Source: Acholeplasmatales bacterium (GTDB taxonomy: Bacteria; Bacillota_I; Bacilli_A; Acholeplasmatales; Anaeroplasmataceae). Taken from it: a stretch of 52,739 nt of DNA. The notes beneath the pieces are model-generated. The model had not been told where the DNA came from and ran no database searches. It was given only the letters and a program-made list of their open reading frames with translations. Shown piece after piece: positions 39,681 to 48,682 of the stretch. Where the stretch lies: assembly GCA_024697825.1 (NCBI GenBank), contig JAILEP010000009.1, forward strand, positions 1 to 52,739, written 5' to 3'. Both the position numbers and the translations under genes were made by a program. Numbering within the stretch: the stretch's first letter is position 1; each line of letters starts with the position of its first letter.

Positions 39681-40568
39681 ATGATTAATTTCCATAAATA
39701 CAGCTTTTTAGACTGTAAAAGATTAAGAACATATTTAAAGGATTCTCATTCATTTTTAACTGAATATAATCCAATGTGGCTATTTATTTGGAGTGATATT
39801 TATAAGCCTGAGATTTCATTTACTAATGAATATATTTTTATTAGATACATTGTCCCAGAAATTGGTAAGGTTTATTACCCTCCACTTCCAGTTCAGGGTG
39901 GTAATTTACAAATGACATTACTTGAAATGGAGGATGACGCCAAGGAACGTAATATTCCATTTTATTTAGGTCCGTTATTAGATAATGATTTAAGCACATA
40001 TAAGGCTTTAAGTATTAATCTAAAGGAAGTAGAAAAGAAGAATACTTGGATATTATCAAGTGATAATTTAGCAAATTTAGATAAATCAAGAGGCTTTAAG
40101 AATGAAATTAAAAGCTTTAATAAGGAGCATAAGAACTGTTTCTTAAAAAAGACTGTTAAGGAGGATTTCCCTGCCTTAATTGAATTCTTAAGTGTTTATA
40201 GAGAAACAGCTAAAATTGACAAGGATGATTTCAATTTTTTCCCTAAGCTAAATGCATTAAAGAAATGTATGGAGCATCTCTATGAGCTTGATTTAATTGG
40301 TGTTACACTTCAGGATGAAAATGAGGTTTATGGCTTTGCTATAGGTAGTATTATGGATAATGCATTCTATATCCATTTAACATTTGCAAGAGAGGATGTA
40401 CCAGGGGCTAAGGCTACACTTATTTCAGGTATTACAAAATATGCTGGTGCGGTCACTAGATTTGTTTCAATTCCAGCACCTAGTGATGATTTTACTAGGG
40501 ATTTTTATGAGAAGGCAGGCGTCCAAAGAATGGAAAAATATAACGCTACCTTTCAAATAAAAGAATAA
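39681..40568 (+). CDS. DUF2156-type (GNAT-like) protein
   Basis: About 295 residues. An N-terminal part contains NPMWLFIWSDIYKPEI, and a C-terminal acetyltransferase-like half contains EVYGFAIGSIMDN, YIHLTFAREDVPGAK and a final FYEKAG-type segment. The pattern fits the DUF2156/phosphatidylglycerol lysyltransferase C-terminal domain family (COG4866). There are no membrane helices, so it lacks the flippase part of MprF and its substrate is unknown. ATG 39681 has AGGTGA 5 nt upstream. It follows the pectinesterase gene by 17 nt and is probably co-transcribed. Confidence 0.75.
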   Translation: MINFHKYSFLDCKRLRTYLKDSHSFLTEYNPMWLFIWSDIYKPEISFTNEYIFIRYIVPEIGKVYYPPLPVQGGNLQMTLLEMEDDAKERNIPFYLGPLLDNDLSTYKALSINLKEVEKKNTWILSSDNLANLDKSRGFKNEIKSFNKEHKNCFLKKTVKEDFPALIEFLSVYRETAKIDKDDFNFFPKLNALKKCMEHLYELDLIGVTLQDENEVYGFAIGSIMDNAFYIHLTFAREDVPGAKATLISGITKYAGAVTRFVSIPAPSDDFTRDFYEKAGVQRMEKYNATFQIKE

Positions 40569-40604
40569 ATTAGAATAATTTATGGTTTTATACTGATTTT
40601 TTGG

Positions 40605-40610
40605 TATAAT
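40605..40610 (+). promoter_or_regulatory. Extended -10 promoter of the unknown gene at 40664
   Basis: TG-G-TATAAT (hexamer 40605-40610); no good -35 seen. Confidence 0.5.
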
Positions 40611-40663
40611 AGAAAAGTAGAATTAAAAGGCGATATGCCTTAAAGATAGAGGAGTTATTAAAA

Positions 40664-41257
40664 ATGGAAAATAATAAGAAACCATTAACTGAAGAGCAGT
40701 TAGCAACAATTCATGCACAAAATGAAAGATTAGATGCACAAAATGAAAAGATTTTAGCTGAATTACAGAAGGCTGAGGCTGAAGGTAAGAAGGTGCCTGA
40801 AAGTGTATGGGCTGATGGTATTCCTGAAAATCTTAGTGATAATGACAAGATTAAGGGTGATGAGCTTTTATCTATGGCTGTAGATTATATCATGAAGAAT
40901 GTCATTATTAAGAAGGGCTTCAAGATTGAACCAGGCTTCCCTAGACCACAGTTTCCTAATATTGTATGTAAGAGAGATGGAGCTAAATATTCAATTATTA
41001 TTGCCCCAAGTGTTTACCCAGGATTTACTGCAATTGATGATAAGTCAAGAAAGACTTATGTTGAGGCTACAGTTAAGCAGGGCTTAATTCCTTTATTCGC
41101 ATCTGTTGGCTATAGATCAATTGATGGTGAGCGTGCTAAGGCTGGCTTATTATTAAAGGGCGATGTTTATGTTACAACATTCCCAGGCTTCTATATTTTA
41201 AATGATGAGGATAGCTATACATTTGATGTAAATAAGGCATCAATGTTTAGACCATAA
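40664..41257 (+). CDS. Protein of unknown function
   Basis: 197 residues, soluble. The first 45 residues are Glu/Ala/Lys-rich and probably helical or coiled coil. The rest is a compact domain around NIVCKRDGAKYSIIIAPSVY and GLLLKGDVYVTTFPGFYIL. I do not recognise the family. GAGGAG lies about 10 nt before the ATG. Own promoter and terminator. Confidence 0.65.
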   Translation: MENNKKPLTEEQLATIHAQNERLDAQNEKILAELQKAEAEGKKVPESVWADGIPENLSDNDKIKGDELLSMAVDYIMKNVIIKKGFKIEPGFPRPQFPNIVCKRDGAKYSIIIAPSVYPGFTAIDDKSRKTYVEATVKQGLIPLFASVGYRSIDGERAKAGLLLKGDVYVTTFPGFYILNDEDSYTFDVNKASMFRP

Positions 41258-41263
41258 TATTAC

Positions 41264-41286
41264 AGGCTTCTACGTGAAGCCTTTTT
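41264..41286 (+). terminator. Terminator of the unknown gene
   Basis: Arms AGGCTTC (41264-41270) and GAAGCCT (41276-41282), then five T. Confidence 0.85.
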
Positions 41287-41463
41287 GTTTTACACTTTTT
41301 TAAATTGTGTAATATCTGGACAATATTGGATTTTTTACAACTTTTGGTTATATATTCTAAATCTTAATTATGTTATAATTAACCCAAGATAGAACGATTA
41401 CATTTTTAACAAATAATGGATTAGCTATTGGCTTTTCTATTATCTAAAGAGGGGTTGGTATTT

Positions 41464-44400
41464 ATGAAAAGACTCGAAATTCAAGAAAAAGATAGAGTTG
41501 TTTTAGAAAATTCAAATATCCCTTTCTGTATTTACCGTTATGATACAGGAAGAATTTTTGCAATATTGGCTTCTAAGGGCTTTTGTAATTATTTCAATTT
41601 GTCTCATAAGGATACATTGTATTTTCTAAATAATGATAGATATAAATATTATGACCCTAAGTATAAGAAGGAAGGCGCTGAAGCCTTCTATCGCTTCAGG
41701 CTTGATGGTGGTATTTATAATCATGATTTTAGATTTAGAAGAGGCGTAGATAAGGAATATGAGAATATATTTTCGCGAGGCTTCCATATTTATACTAATG
41801 ATGGTACAAGATTATTATTAGTTTATTATTCTGCCGATCAAAAAGAGATCGAAAGAATGAAGGGCGAGGATTTAAATAAGGTTTATTTAGAAAAGCTTAT
41901 TGCAAGAATTAGCCGTAAATATTTATCATTCGCTAAAACAAGAGATGAAAAAACTGGTCTTTTAAGTATGTCTTATTTTTATGAGCTAGGTAAAAGATTT
42001 ATAGATAATAAGATTGATAGTGGTAAAAACCCTGTTTTCTTAGCATTTGATTTTATTAATATGAGATTATTTAATTCAACATATGGCTTTGAAGAGGGTA
42101 ATCATATCATTGAAAAATTCGGTAATATTTTAAGAAGTGAATTTGGTGATTATGAATGTACTCATATTTCAGCTGACCATTTCTGTGCTTATGCAGATGA
42201 GGAGGATGTTGAAAAGAGGCTTATTAGGGTTTTTGAGAATCTAAAGAAGGAAAATGATGGAAAGACTATTTCGGTTAGAACAGGTATTTATATTAATAGA
42301 AGTGGTAAAAAGATTGAGTCAACTACAGCTTATGAAAGAGCGAAGATTGCTTGTGATAGTATTAGGAATAGCATAGAATCAACCTATATATTCTTTGATG
42401 ATGCAATGCTTGAATCACTTGAGAATGAAGCATATGTTATCAATAATTTTGATAGAGCAATGGAAGAGCGCTGGATTAAGGTTTATTACCAGCCAATTGT
42501 TAGAGGTATTATCAATAAAATATCTGACGCTGAGGCTTTAGCTCGTTGGATTGATCCTATTAAGGGTATGCTTGTACCTAGTGAATTTATACCTGTATTA
42601 GAAAATGCAAGATTATTATATAAGCTTGATTTATATATTCTAGATCGTATTTTAGATGAATTTAAAATAAGAGAGGAAAATGATATTCCTTTAGTTCCTG
42701 TATCTATTAATCTATCTAGATATGATTTTGAAGCCTGTGATATGGTTTATGAAATAACTAAGCGTATTAAGGATAGTGGCTATTCAACTAATTTGATTAC
42801 AGTTGAAATAACTGAATCTGTTGTAGGTAGTGACCCTGAATATTTGAAGGAACAAATCGAAAGATTCCATCAAGCTGGAATTAAGGTTTGGATGGATGAT
42901 TTTGGCTCTGGCTATTCAACATTAAATATATTAAGTGATTTCGATTTTGATTTAATTAAGCTTGATATGAAGTTCATAAGAAGCTATAAGAAAAATCCTA
43001 AGGTTGCAATCACAATTGCTAATTTAATATATATGGCTGAGGATTTAGGCGTTGATGTCTTATGTGAGGGTGTTGAAACTAAGGATGAGGCAGAATTCCT
43101 TATTAAAACTGGCTGTGATAAGCTTCAAGGCTATTATTATAGTAAGCCTAGTCCGATGGAGGTAGTTCTTAAAAGAGAGCTAAATTATCAATTTGAATTA
43201 ATGGGTGAGGCTTCATATTATGAAAATATTTCAATGAGGTCATTATATAACGTTGAAGCAAATACAGATGATATTTATGTATCTAATCAGCTAGGTCATA
43301 ATGTTGGTATTTTAGAATATAATGAAGGAAGATATTATTTCCTAAGAGGTACTGATTCATATATTAAGTTCTTAAATAATTTTAAAGGTCTTATGAATAA
43401 TCATGATAACGAGCTTAATATGGAATCTAATATAGAGCTATATTCTATATTTAATCATGGCTCAGTTTGTGCAATCCAATCAGGAAATTGGGAGCATATA
43501 AACTATGAATCAGATGATGGCTTTGTCATTGATTTTAGTATTAAATGCATCGGCCATAATGAGGTTACAAATTGTTATGCCTTAATGATTATTGCCTTAC
43601 CTTCTCATACAAGAAATAAGAAGATAAAGGAAAAATATGACCCTGAATTTAATGTGCCTTATGCAATATTTAAGGTTATATTAAATGAAGATGAAAATGA
43701 GGTTATCGATACAGAATTTGTTTATGCAAATGATGTATATTGTAAATCTATTAATAAGAAGCTTACAGATATTGTTGGTAAGAGCTTCCTTAAGAATACT
43801 CCAGGCGCATCTGATATTTGGTTCCCATATTGCTATAAGGCAGCGGTATTAGGTGAGACTGTTAGAAGTACACTTTATTCAACTGAAACTAAGCAGTGGC
43901 TAGGATTTGTAGTATCACCTACAAAGGAGCCTTTATGCTGCAGCTTTGTATTTATGAATTTTGATAAGGAAAACGAGGAACAACAATTCTTACGTAATAA
44001 GAGTGATACTGAAGAGGCTGTAATTAATATTACTAATACATTAACATTTGAAAAGGATAACAATAAGGCATTCACAAATGTTGTTAAGGATATTAAAAAG
44101 CTTTGTATGTCTGAATTTGTATTCCTAATTCAGGATAATTCTAAGAATAAGGATATTATTATTGAAACTACAGGTATTGATTCTGTTGAAAATTTAGAAT
44201 TAGTTAGAAATGAATTCCTAAGACTTATTAAATCAGTTTCAAATTTAACAGATAATGATGGTTTAATATCTGTATCAGATGATTTAGGACATCAATTTTT
44301 CTATGGTACATCTAAGATAAATGCTTATAATTTATTAGCTGTTTCAATTTATGATATTGATAAGAGTGTAATTGGATATGTAGGCTTATTAAATTATAAG

Positions 44401-45408
44401 GATGATATTGCAATAAATATGGCTGAGGTATTAAAGCATATTTCATTATATTTAGCGTCAAGAATTGTTCAGGGCTTAATGGTTGAAAGATTACAATATC
44501 AAAGCTATTATGATGCGTTAACAGATGTTTTAAATCGAAAGGGCTTTAATAAATGTGCTGATGAATATTTTACAAATAATTATGATAAACCAGCCGTTTA
44601 TATGATTATGGATATTGATGATTTTAAATTCATTAATGATTTACATGGCCATTATGTAGGTGATGAAACGTTAAAGCATTTTGCTCAATTCATTAAGAGT
44701 TATTTTACCGAAAATGCAATTATAGGTCGAAGTGGTGGAGATGAATTCCAGATTCTTTTAACTAATACAACACTTGAGCAGGCTATACCTTTAATTGATA
44801 AATTCTCATATTTAGAGAAAAAGGTTATAGTAGATGGCAAGGAGATTGTTTATGAGGTATCTATTGGATATGCAGAATATCCTAATCAGGCTGATGATGC
44901 GGTTAAGCTTTTAACAATGGCTGATGCGGCATTATATTATTCAAAGACTAATCAGGGTACCTGTGCAAATAACTATAGAAATGAAATGAATATGACTAGA
45001 AGAAGTCAGCTAGGCTTTGGTCTTAAGGATATTGCTGGTAATATGCCAGCTGCAATGCTAATATATGAGGCAACTGATGAGGAAAACATTCTATATGTAA
45101 ATGATGAATTAGTTAGAATGTTTGATTGTGAGGATACTGAGGATTTCCTTGAATATGTTCATGGTTCATTCTTAGGTATGGTTCATCCAGATGATTTAGA
45201 TAGTGTTGAGGAATCAATTTGGAGACAGGTTAATGATGTAAGCAATGTTCAGGATAATGATTTCGTAGATTATAGAATTATTACTAAGAAGGGTGTTACA
45301 AAGCGTATTATTGATAATGGACGTTTAGTAGATTCTAAATTCTATGGTAAGGTATTCTATGTAATTCTAATTGAAGAAGAACCTCACGCATCATTAAATG
45401 ACAAATAA
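41464..45408 (+). CDS. Multidomain c-di-GMP protein: degenerate GGDEF, EAL, GGDEF, PAS
   Basis: 1314 residues, no membrane segment. The first GGDEF-fold domain starts near residue 160 (DEKTGLL), but its motif reads SADHF (236-240), so it should not make c-di-GMP. The EAL domain follows with EALARW (357-362), ITESVVGSD, MDDFGSGYS, KLDMKF and CEGVET all intact, so phosphodiesterase activity is plausible. Residues about 610-1000 look like sensory domains, PAS- or GAF-like, not firmly assignable. A canonical GGDEF domain has DALTDVLNRKG (from 1017) and SGGDEF (1091-1095) but no obvious RxxD inhibitory site. A C-terminal PAS-like domain covers about 1180-1310. The start at 41464 has AGAGGGG upstream. 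It may degrade and make c-di-GMP. Confidence 0.88.
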   Translation: MKRLEIQEKDRVVLENSNIPFCIYRYDTGRIFAILASKGFCNYFNLSHKDTLYFLNNDRYKYYDPKYKKEGAEAFYRFRLDGGIYNHDFRFRRGVDKEYENIFSRGFHIYTNDGTRLLLVYYSADQKEIERMKGEDLNKVYLEKLIARISRKYLSFAKTRDEKTGLLSMSYFYELGKRFIDNKIDSGKNPVFLAFDFINMRLFNSTYGFEEGNHIIEKFGNILRSEFGDYECTHISADHFCAYADEEDVEKRLIRVFENLKKENDGKTISVRTGIYINRSGKKIESTTAYERAKIACDSIRNSIESTYIFFDDAMLESLENEAYVINNFDRAMEERWIKVYYQPIVRGIINKISDAEALARWIDPIKGMLVPSEFIPVLENARLLYKLDLYILDRILDEFKIREENDIPLVPVSINLSRYDFEACDMVYEITKRIKDSGYSTNLITVEITESVVGSDPEYLKEQIERFHQAGIKVWMDDFGSGYSTLNILSDFDFDLIKLDMKFIRSYKKNPKVAITIANLIYMAEDLGVDVLCEGVETKDEAEFLIKTGCDKLQGYYYSKPSPMEVVLKRELNYQFELMGEASYYENISMRSLYNVEANTDDIYVSNQLGHNVGILEYNEGRYYFLRGTDSYIKFLNNFKGLMNNHDNELNMESNIELYSIFNHGSVCAIQSGNWEHINYESDDGFVIDFSIKCIGHNEVTNCYALMIIALPSHTRNKKIKEKYDPEFNVPYAIFKVILNEDENEVIDTEFVYANDVYCKSINKKLTDIVGKSFLKNTPGASDIWFPYCYKAAVLGETVRSTLYSTETKQWLGFVVSPTKEPLCCSFVFMNFDKENEEQQFLRNKSDTEEAVINITNTLTFEKDNNKAFTNVVKDIKKLCMSEFVFLIQDNSKNKDIIIETTGIDSVENLELVRNEFLRLIKSVSNLTDNDGLISVSDDLGHQFFYGTSKINAYNLLAVSIYDIDKSVIGYVGLLNYKDDIAINMAEVLKHISLYLASRIVQGLMVERLQYQSYYDALTDVLNRKGFNKCADEYFTNNYDKPAVYMIMDIDDFKFINDLHGHYVGDETLKHFAQFIKSYFTENAIIGRSGGDEFQILLTNTTLEQAIPLIDKFSYLEKKVIVDGKEIVYEVSIGYAEYPNQADDAVKLLTMADAALYYSKTNQGTCANNYRNEMNMTRRSQLGFGLKDIAGNMPAAMLIYEATDEENILYVNDELVRMFDCEDTEDFLEYVHGSFLGMVHPDDLDSVEESIWRQVNDVSNVQDNDFVDYRIITKKGVTKRIIDNGRLVDSKFYGKVFYVILIEEEPHASLNDK

Positions 45409-45417
45409 TAAATTTAG

Positions 45418-45450
45418 GGAGCTAGCCAGGGTGGTTAGCTCCTTTGTTTT
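45418..45450 (+). terminator. Terminator of the GGDEF/EAL gene
   Basis: Arms GGAGCTAGCC (45418-45427) and GGTTAGCTCC (45433-45442), one G-U pair, then a T-rich tract. Confidence 0.88.
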
Positions 45451-45522
45451 TGGACAAATTATAGTCTTTGGACGATTAAAACTAGAATTAATTACTAAAA
45501 TTATAAAAATTTTATTTCGTTG

Positions 45523-45551
45523 TTGACTTTAAAAGTATAATCAAATATAAT
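45523..45551 (+). promoter_or_regulatory. Promoter of the rplU operon
   Basis: TTGACT (45523-45528), 17-bp spacer, TATAAT (45546-45551). Confidence 0.8.
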
Positions 45552-45561
45552 TATTATGTTG

Positions 45562-45630
45562 TAACATGCACCGCTTAGAACGGGTCTCAAATGGATTGAA
45601 TCCTACCCTAATAGTGTGTCTTAGAAATTA
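45562..45630 (+). promoter_or_regulatory. Candidate L21 leader (rplU autoregulatory RNA)
   Basis: A two-level stem: ATGCAC/GTGTGT (45566-45571 with 45614-45619), internal loops, GGGT/ACCC (45582-45585 with 45605-45608), and apical GGAT/ATCC (45593-45596 with 45600-45603). It lies between the promoter and the rplU ribosome site, where Firmicutes carry the L21 leader. I cannot align it to that family from memory, so the call rests on position and structure. Confidence 0.55.
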
Positions 45631-45647
45631 TAAAGGAGGTATACGAC

Positions 45648-45965
45648 ATGTACGCAATAGTTGAAACAGGTGGAAAGCAGGTTAAGGTTGAAGTTGGCGA
45701 GGCTATCTTCGTTGAGAAGTTAGAGGTTGCTGAGGGTGAATCTTATACTTTCGAAAATGTTTTATTAGTATCTGCAGATGGCGATAAGGCTGCAAAGGTT
45801 GGTGCTCCATACGTTAAGGGCGCTACAGTAACAGCTAAGGTTGAAAAGCACGGAAAGGGCGAGAAGATCACAATCTTCAAGTACCGTCCAAAGAAGCATT
45901 CAGCATCTAAGAAGGGTCATCGTCAGCCATATACTAAGTTAGTAGTTGAAGCAATCAATGCTTAA
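45648..45965 (+). CDS. rplU: Ribosomal protein bL21
   Basis: 50S ribosomal protein, 105 residues. The start is [15 protein letters not shown] and the rRNA-binding loop is [21 protein letters not shown], both diagnostic. AAAGGAGG lies 8 nt before the ATG. It leads the classic Firmicutes order rplU, prp, rpmA. Confidence 0.98.
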   Translation: MYAIVETGGKQVKVEVGEAIFVEKLEVAEGESYTFENVLLVSADGDKAAKVGAPYVKGATVTAKVEKHGKGEKITIFKYRPKKHSASKKGHRQPYTKLVVEAINA

Positions 45966-45967
45966 TT

Positions 45968-46273
45968 ATGATTACTTATAGTATTAGAAAAGAAAAAGAA
46001 GATTTAGTCGTAGAGATATCTGGTCACTCAGGATATGATGACTCAGGTCGTGATATCGTTTGTGCAACAGTATCTGCTATGTCAATTACAATAGTAAACG
46101 CAATAGATAATCTTGGTTACAACGTTAGAGATTTAGAAAAGCGTGATGGATATCTTTATTTTAGAGTTAATTCTGAGCCTGTAGTTAATAAGCTAATTAT
46201 TACACTTGCTGAGCAGATGGATTCACTTGAAAAGACTTATCCAGATTTTGTTACAAGAACAGGAGGAAAATAA
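45968..46273 (+). CDS. prp: Ribosomal-processing cysteine protease Prp
   Basis: Removes the N-terminal extension of L27 in Firmicutes, Tenericutes and some relatives. 101 residues. The catalytic pair is His20 in ISGHSGYD and Cys32 in [10 protein letters not shown]. The gene lies between rplU and rpmA, its usual place, and rpmA begins 1 nt after its stop. The target sequence is present on L27 next door. Confidence 0.95.
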   Translation: MITYSIRKEKEDLVVEISGHSGYDDSGRDIVCATVSAMSITIVNAIDNLGYNVRDLEKRDGYLYFRVNSEPVVNKLIITLAEQMDSLEKTYPDFVTRTGGK

Positions 46274-46274
46274 C

Positions 46275-46562
46275 ATGTTATTAAATTTAGATTTACAGTT
46301 ATTCGCATCTAAGAAGGGTGTAAGTTCTACAAAGAACGGCCGTGATTCAGAAGCTAAGCGTCTTGGTGCTAAGGCATCTGATGGTGAAGTAGTAACAGCA
46401 GGTTCAATTTTATATCGTCAGAGAGGTACTAAGGTATTCCCAGGCACTAACGTTGGACGTGGTGGTGACGACACTTTATTTGCTAAGGTAACTGGTACAG
46501 TAAAGTTCGAGCGTAAGGGTAAGGACAAGAAGCAGGTTTCTGTTTATCCTTTAGAAGCTTAA
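46275..46562 (+). CDS. rpmA: Ribosomal protein bL27 with a Prp-cleaved N-terminal extension
   Basis: 50S ribosomal protein, 95 residues. The protein starts [11 protein letters not shown] then [14 protein letters not shown]; the first 11 residues are the Firmicutes extension that Prp cuts before SKKG. The mature protein starts at the peptidyl-transfer-related N-terminus. AGGAGG lies 7-8 nt upstream of ATG 46275. Confidence 0.98.
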   Translation: MLLNLDLQLFASKKGVSSTKNGRDSEAKRLGAKASDGEVVTAGSILYRQRGTKVFPGTNVGRGGDDTLFAKVTGTVKFERKGKDKKQVSVYPLEA

Positions 46563-46581
46563 TTATTTTATTAGATATTAT

Positions 46582-46611
46582 GCCCGAAGTTAGATTCGGG
46601 CTTTTATTTTA
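46582..46611 (+). terminator. Terminator of rplU-prp-rpmA
   Basis: Arms GCCCGAA (46582-46588) and TTCGGGC (46595-46601), then TTTTATTTT. Confidence 0.88.
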
Positions 46612-46637
46612 AATTTTTGAAAGAGGAGGTGCTGTTA

Positions 46638-47912
46638 ATGTTCATTGATCAGGCCAAAATTGAAGTTGAAGCAGGTAAGGGTGGCGATGGTATCGTTGCC
46701 TATAGAAGAGAGCTTAAGGTTGAAAAGGGTGGACCTTTCGGCGGTAACGGCGGTAACGGTGGTTCTGTTATCTTTGTTGGAGACGAAGGCTTATCTACAC
46801 TTTTAGATTTAAGATATAACCCAAAGATTAAGGGCGAACCAGGTGAAAAGGGACGTAATAAGGGTCAGTATGGCGCAAATGCTAAGAATACCTATGTACG
46901 TGTTCCAGTTGGTACAACATTATTCGATGATACTACTGGTAAGGTTATCGGTGATATTACTGAGCATAACCAGGAGGTTATCGTAGCTAAGGCCGGCCGT
47001 GGTGGTCGTGGTAATTTAGCACTTAAGAGTGGTACATATAAATGCCCTGATTTCTGTGAAAAGGGTGAACCAGGTGAGAAAAAAACCGTAAGATGTGAGC
47101 TTCGTGTGCTTGCAGACTGTGGACTTGTCGGCTTCCCATCAGTTGGAAAGTCAACATTAATAGCAGCTGTATCTAGCGCAAGACCAAAGATTGCTGCATA
47201 TCATTTCACTACATTAGTACCTAATTTAGGTATGGTTAGACTTGATGACGGAAGAGATTTCGTTATGGCTGACCTTCCAGGTATTATTGAGGGTGCAAGT
47301 ACAGGTGCAGGCTTAGGTCTTACATTCTTACGTCATATTGAAAGATGCCGTGTTATCGTTCATGTCATTGATATGGGTGCGGTAGACGGTAGAGATCCAT
47401 ACCAGGATTATTTAATAATCAATAATGAATTAAAGGAATATAAGATGAATTTATCTAAGCGTCCAATGATTATTGTCGCTAATAAGATGGACGTACCAGG
47501 TGCTAAGGAGAATTTAGCAGAATTCAAGAAGAAGGTTTCAGACCCTATTATTGAAATTTCTGCAATGGCTCATGAAAACCTAGATGAATTATTATATAAG
47601 ATTGCTGACACATTAGAAAATACTGAAACATTCAGCTTATTTGAAGAGGATGAAATGGATGTCGTTGAATATACATTCAAGGAAGAGGAAAAGCCATTTA
47701 CTATCACTAAGCAGGATGATGGTGTTTATAATGTTGAGGGTGGTAAGATTGAAAAGATCTTCCAGATGACAGATTTTGATTCTGACATCGCTCGTGCAAG
47801 ATTTGCACGTCAGCTAAGAAGCTTTGGTGTTGATGAGGCACTTAGAAAGCTTGGAGTTAAGGACGGAGATTTAGTTCGTATCCTTGATTTCGAATTTGAA
47901 TTTATTGACTAG
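46638..47912 (+). CDS. obgE: GTPase Obg
   Basis: Essential GTPase in 50S assembly and stress signalling. 424 residues: the glycine-rich Obg fold (FGGNGGNGGSVIFVGDEGL), the G domain (G1 GFPSVGKST, G3 DLPG, G4 NKMD) and the C-terminal OCT domain ending in VRILDFEFEF. ATG 46638 has GAGGAGGTG 6 nt upstream. Confidence 0.97.
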   Translation: MFIDQAKIEVEAGKGGDGIVAYRRELKVEKGGPFGGNGGNGGSVIFVGDEGLSTLLDLRYNPKIKGEPGEKGRNKGQYGANAKNTYVRVPVGTTLFDDTTGKVIGDITEHNQEVIVAKAGRGGRGNLALKSGTYKCPDFCEKGEPGEKKTVRCELRVLADCGLVGFPSVGKSTLIAAVSSARPKIAAYHFTTLVPNLGMVRLDDGRDFVMADLPGIIEGASTGAGLGLTFLRHIERCRVIVHVIDMGAVDGRDPYQDYLIINNELKEYKMNLSKRPMIIVANKMDVPGAKENLAEFKKKVSDPIIEISAMAHENLDELLYKIADTLENTETFSLFEEDEMDVVEYTFKEEEKPFTITKQDDGVYNVEGGKIEKIFQMTDFDSDIARARFARQLRSFGVDEALRKLGVKDGDLVRILDFEFEFID

Positions 47913-47920
47913 TAAAAGCA

Positions 47921-47947
47921 AAGGTGCGGATTATTCCGCACCTTTTT
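47921..47947. terminator. Bidirectional terminator between obgE and the ParB-like gene
   Basis: Perfect arms AAGGTGCGG (47921-47929) and CCGCACCTT (47936-47944), T-run to 47947 on the plus strand; A-rich sequence on the other side serves the minus-strand gene. Confidence 0.88.
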
Positions 47948-48548
47948 AATAATTAAATTGAGCCTCAAGCTGAGACATAATTTGATTGTATTCATCAGCC
48001 TTTAAAACCTGCATGGATTTAACATTATGAATGTTATTTTCCTTTGCCATATATACCATATCGTCAGTAGCCTGTGTTACATAAGGGGACATATAGACAT
48101 TAACCATCTTACAGTCCTCATTTATTTTGGCCATTATTCTTGTATGACCATCTAAGGCTACATATTCATCATTGATGATTGCAACTGGAATATAAACCTC
48201 TTTGTTTTCTAAAATAGAAGAGATTTTTTCTAATCTTTCTTCATTGATGAAGAATTTTGAAGGCTGAATAACAGAGATTGGTAGCTTAAATGTAAATACC
48301 TCATCAAATGCTTTATAGAAGGACCTATCCTTGTTATAAAAAACATTGACATATCCTGAATATTTTCTGAATTCTTGAATAACGTCATTTATAAGTGATA
48401 GCTTATCACATTTAAATTCGGCTTCCATGCCTTTGACATAGAATTCAAAAAAATATTTAGAATTACCATCAATAACTGTAAAGCAGTTACCAAGAGCTCT
48501 ATTAAATTCATCATAAACGGGACTTTCAAAGTCTCTAATAATTTTCAT
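47946..48548 (-). CDS. ParB/Srx-like domain protein, unknown function
   Basis: 200 residues. The C-terminal half has IPVAIINDEYVALDGHTR, like the ParB N-terminal (ParBc/Srx) nucleotide-binding fold with its DGxxR signature. There is no ParB helix-turn-helix, so it is not a chromosome-partition ParB. The N-terminal 90 residues are unassigned. Ribosome site CGGTGAT lies on the minus strand. It is a single gene divergent from the ABC exporter. Confidence 0.65.
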   Translation of the reverse strand: MKIIRDFESPVYDEFNRALGNCFTVIDGNSKYFFEFYVKGMEAEFKCDKLSLINDVIQEFRKYSGYVNVFYNKDRSFYKAFDEVFTFKLPISVIQPSKFFINEERLEKISSILENKEVYIPVAIINDEYVALDGHTRIMAKINEDCKMVNVYMSPYVTQATDDMVYMAKENNIHNVKSMQVLKADEYNQIMSQLEAQFNY

Positions 48549-48595
48549 AAAATCACCGAAAATATTATAACAATTTTTAGGTGCTAATTCAATGC

Positions 48596-48644
48596 TGTAC
48601 TATAGTACAACATTGTTGACAATAGTTATAGACTAGAATACAAT
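48596..48644 (+). promoter_or_regulatory. Promoter and palindromic operators of the ABC exporter operon
   Basis: TTGACA (48616-48621), exactly 17 bp, TACAAT (48639-48644). A perfect 14-bp palindrome TGTACTATAGTACA (48596-48609) lies just upstream of the -35, and a second palindrome ATTGTTGACAAT (48612-48623) covers it. These suggest a drug- or ligand-responsive regulator, which is not encoded next to it. Confidence 0.65.
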
Positions 48645-48682
48645 AGTAGAGAATATCATGTATTCAGGGGGAGGAACATAAA

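Noticed and set aside
40568-40600. AT-rich inverted repeat after the DUF2156 gene as a terminator
   Set aside because: ATAAATT/AATTTAT has no GC pairs and no proper U-tract.
41287-41463. Possible c-di-GMP riboswitch before the GGDEF/EAL gene
   Set aside because: The region has an extended -10 promoter near 41375 and short AT-rich repeats, but none of the class I or II conserved c-di-GMP aptamer segments.
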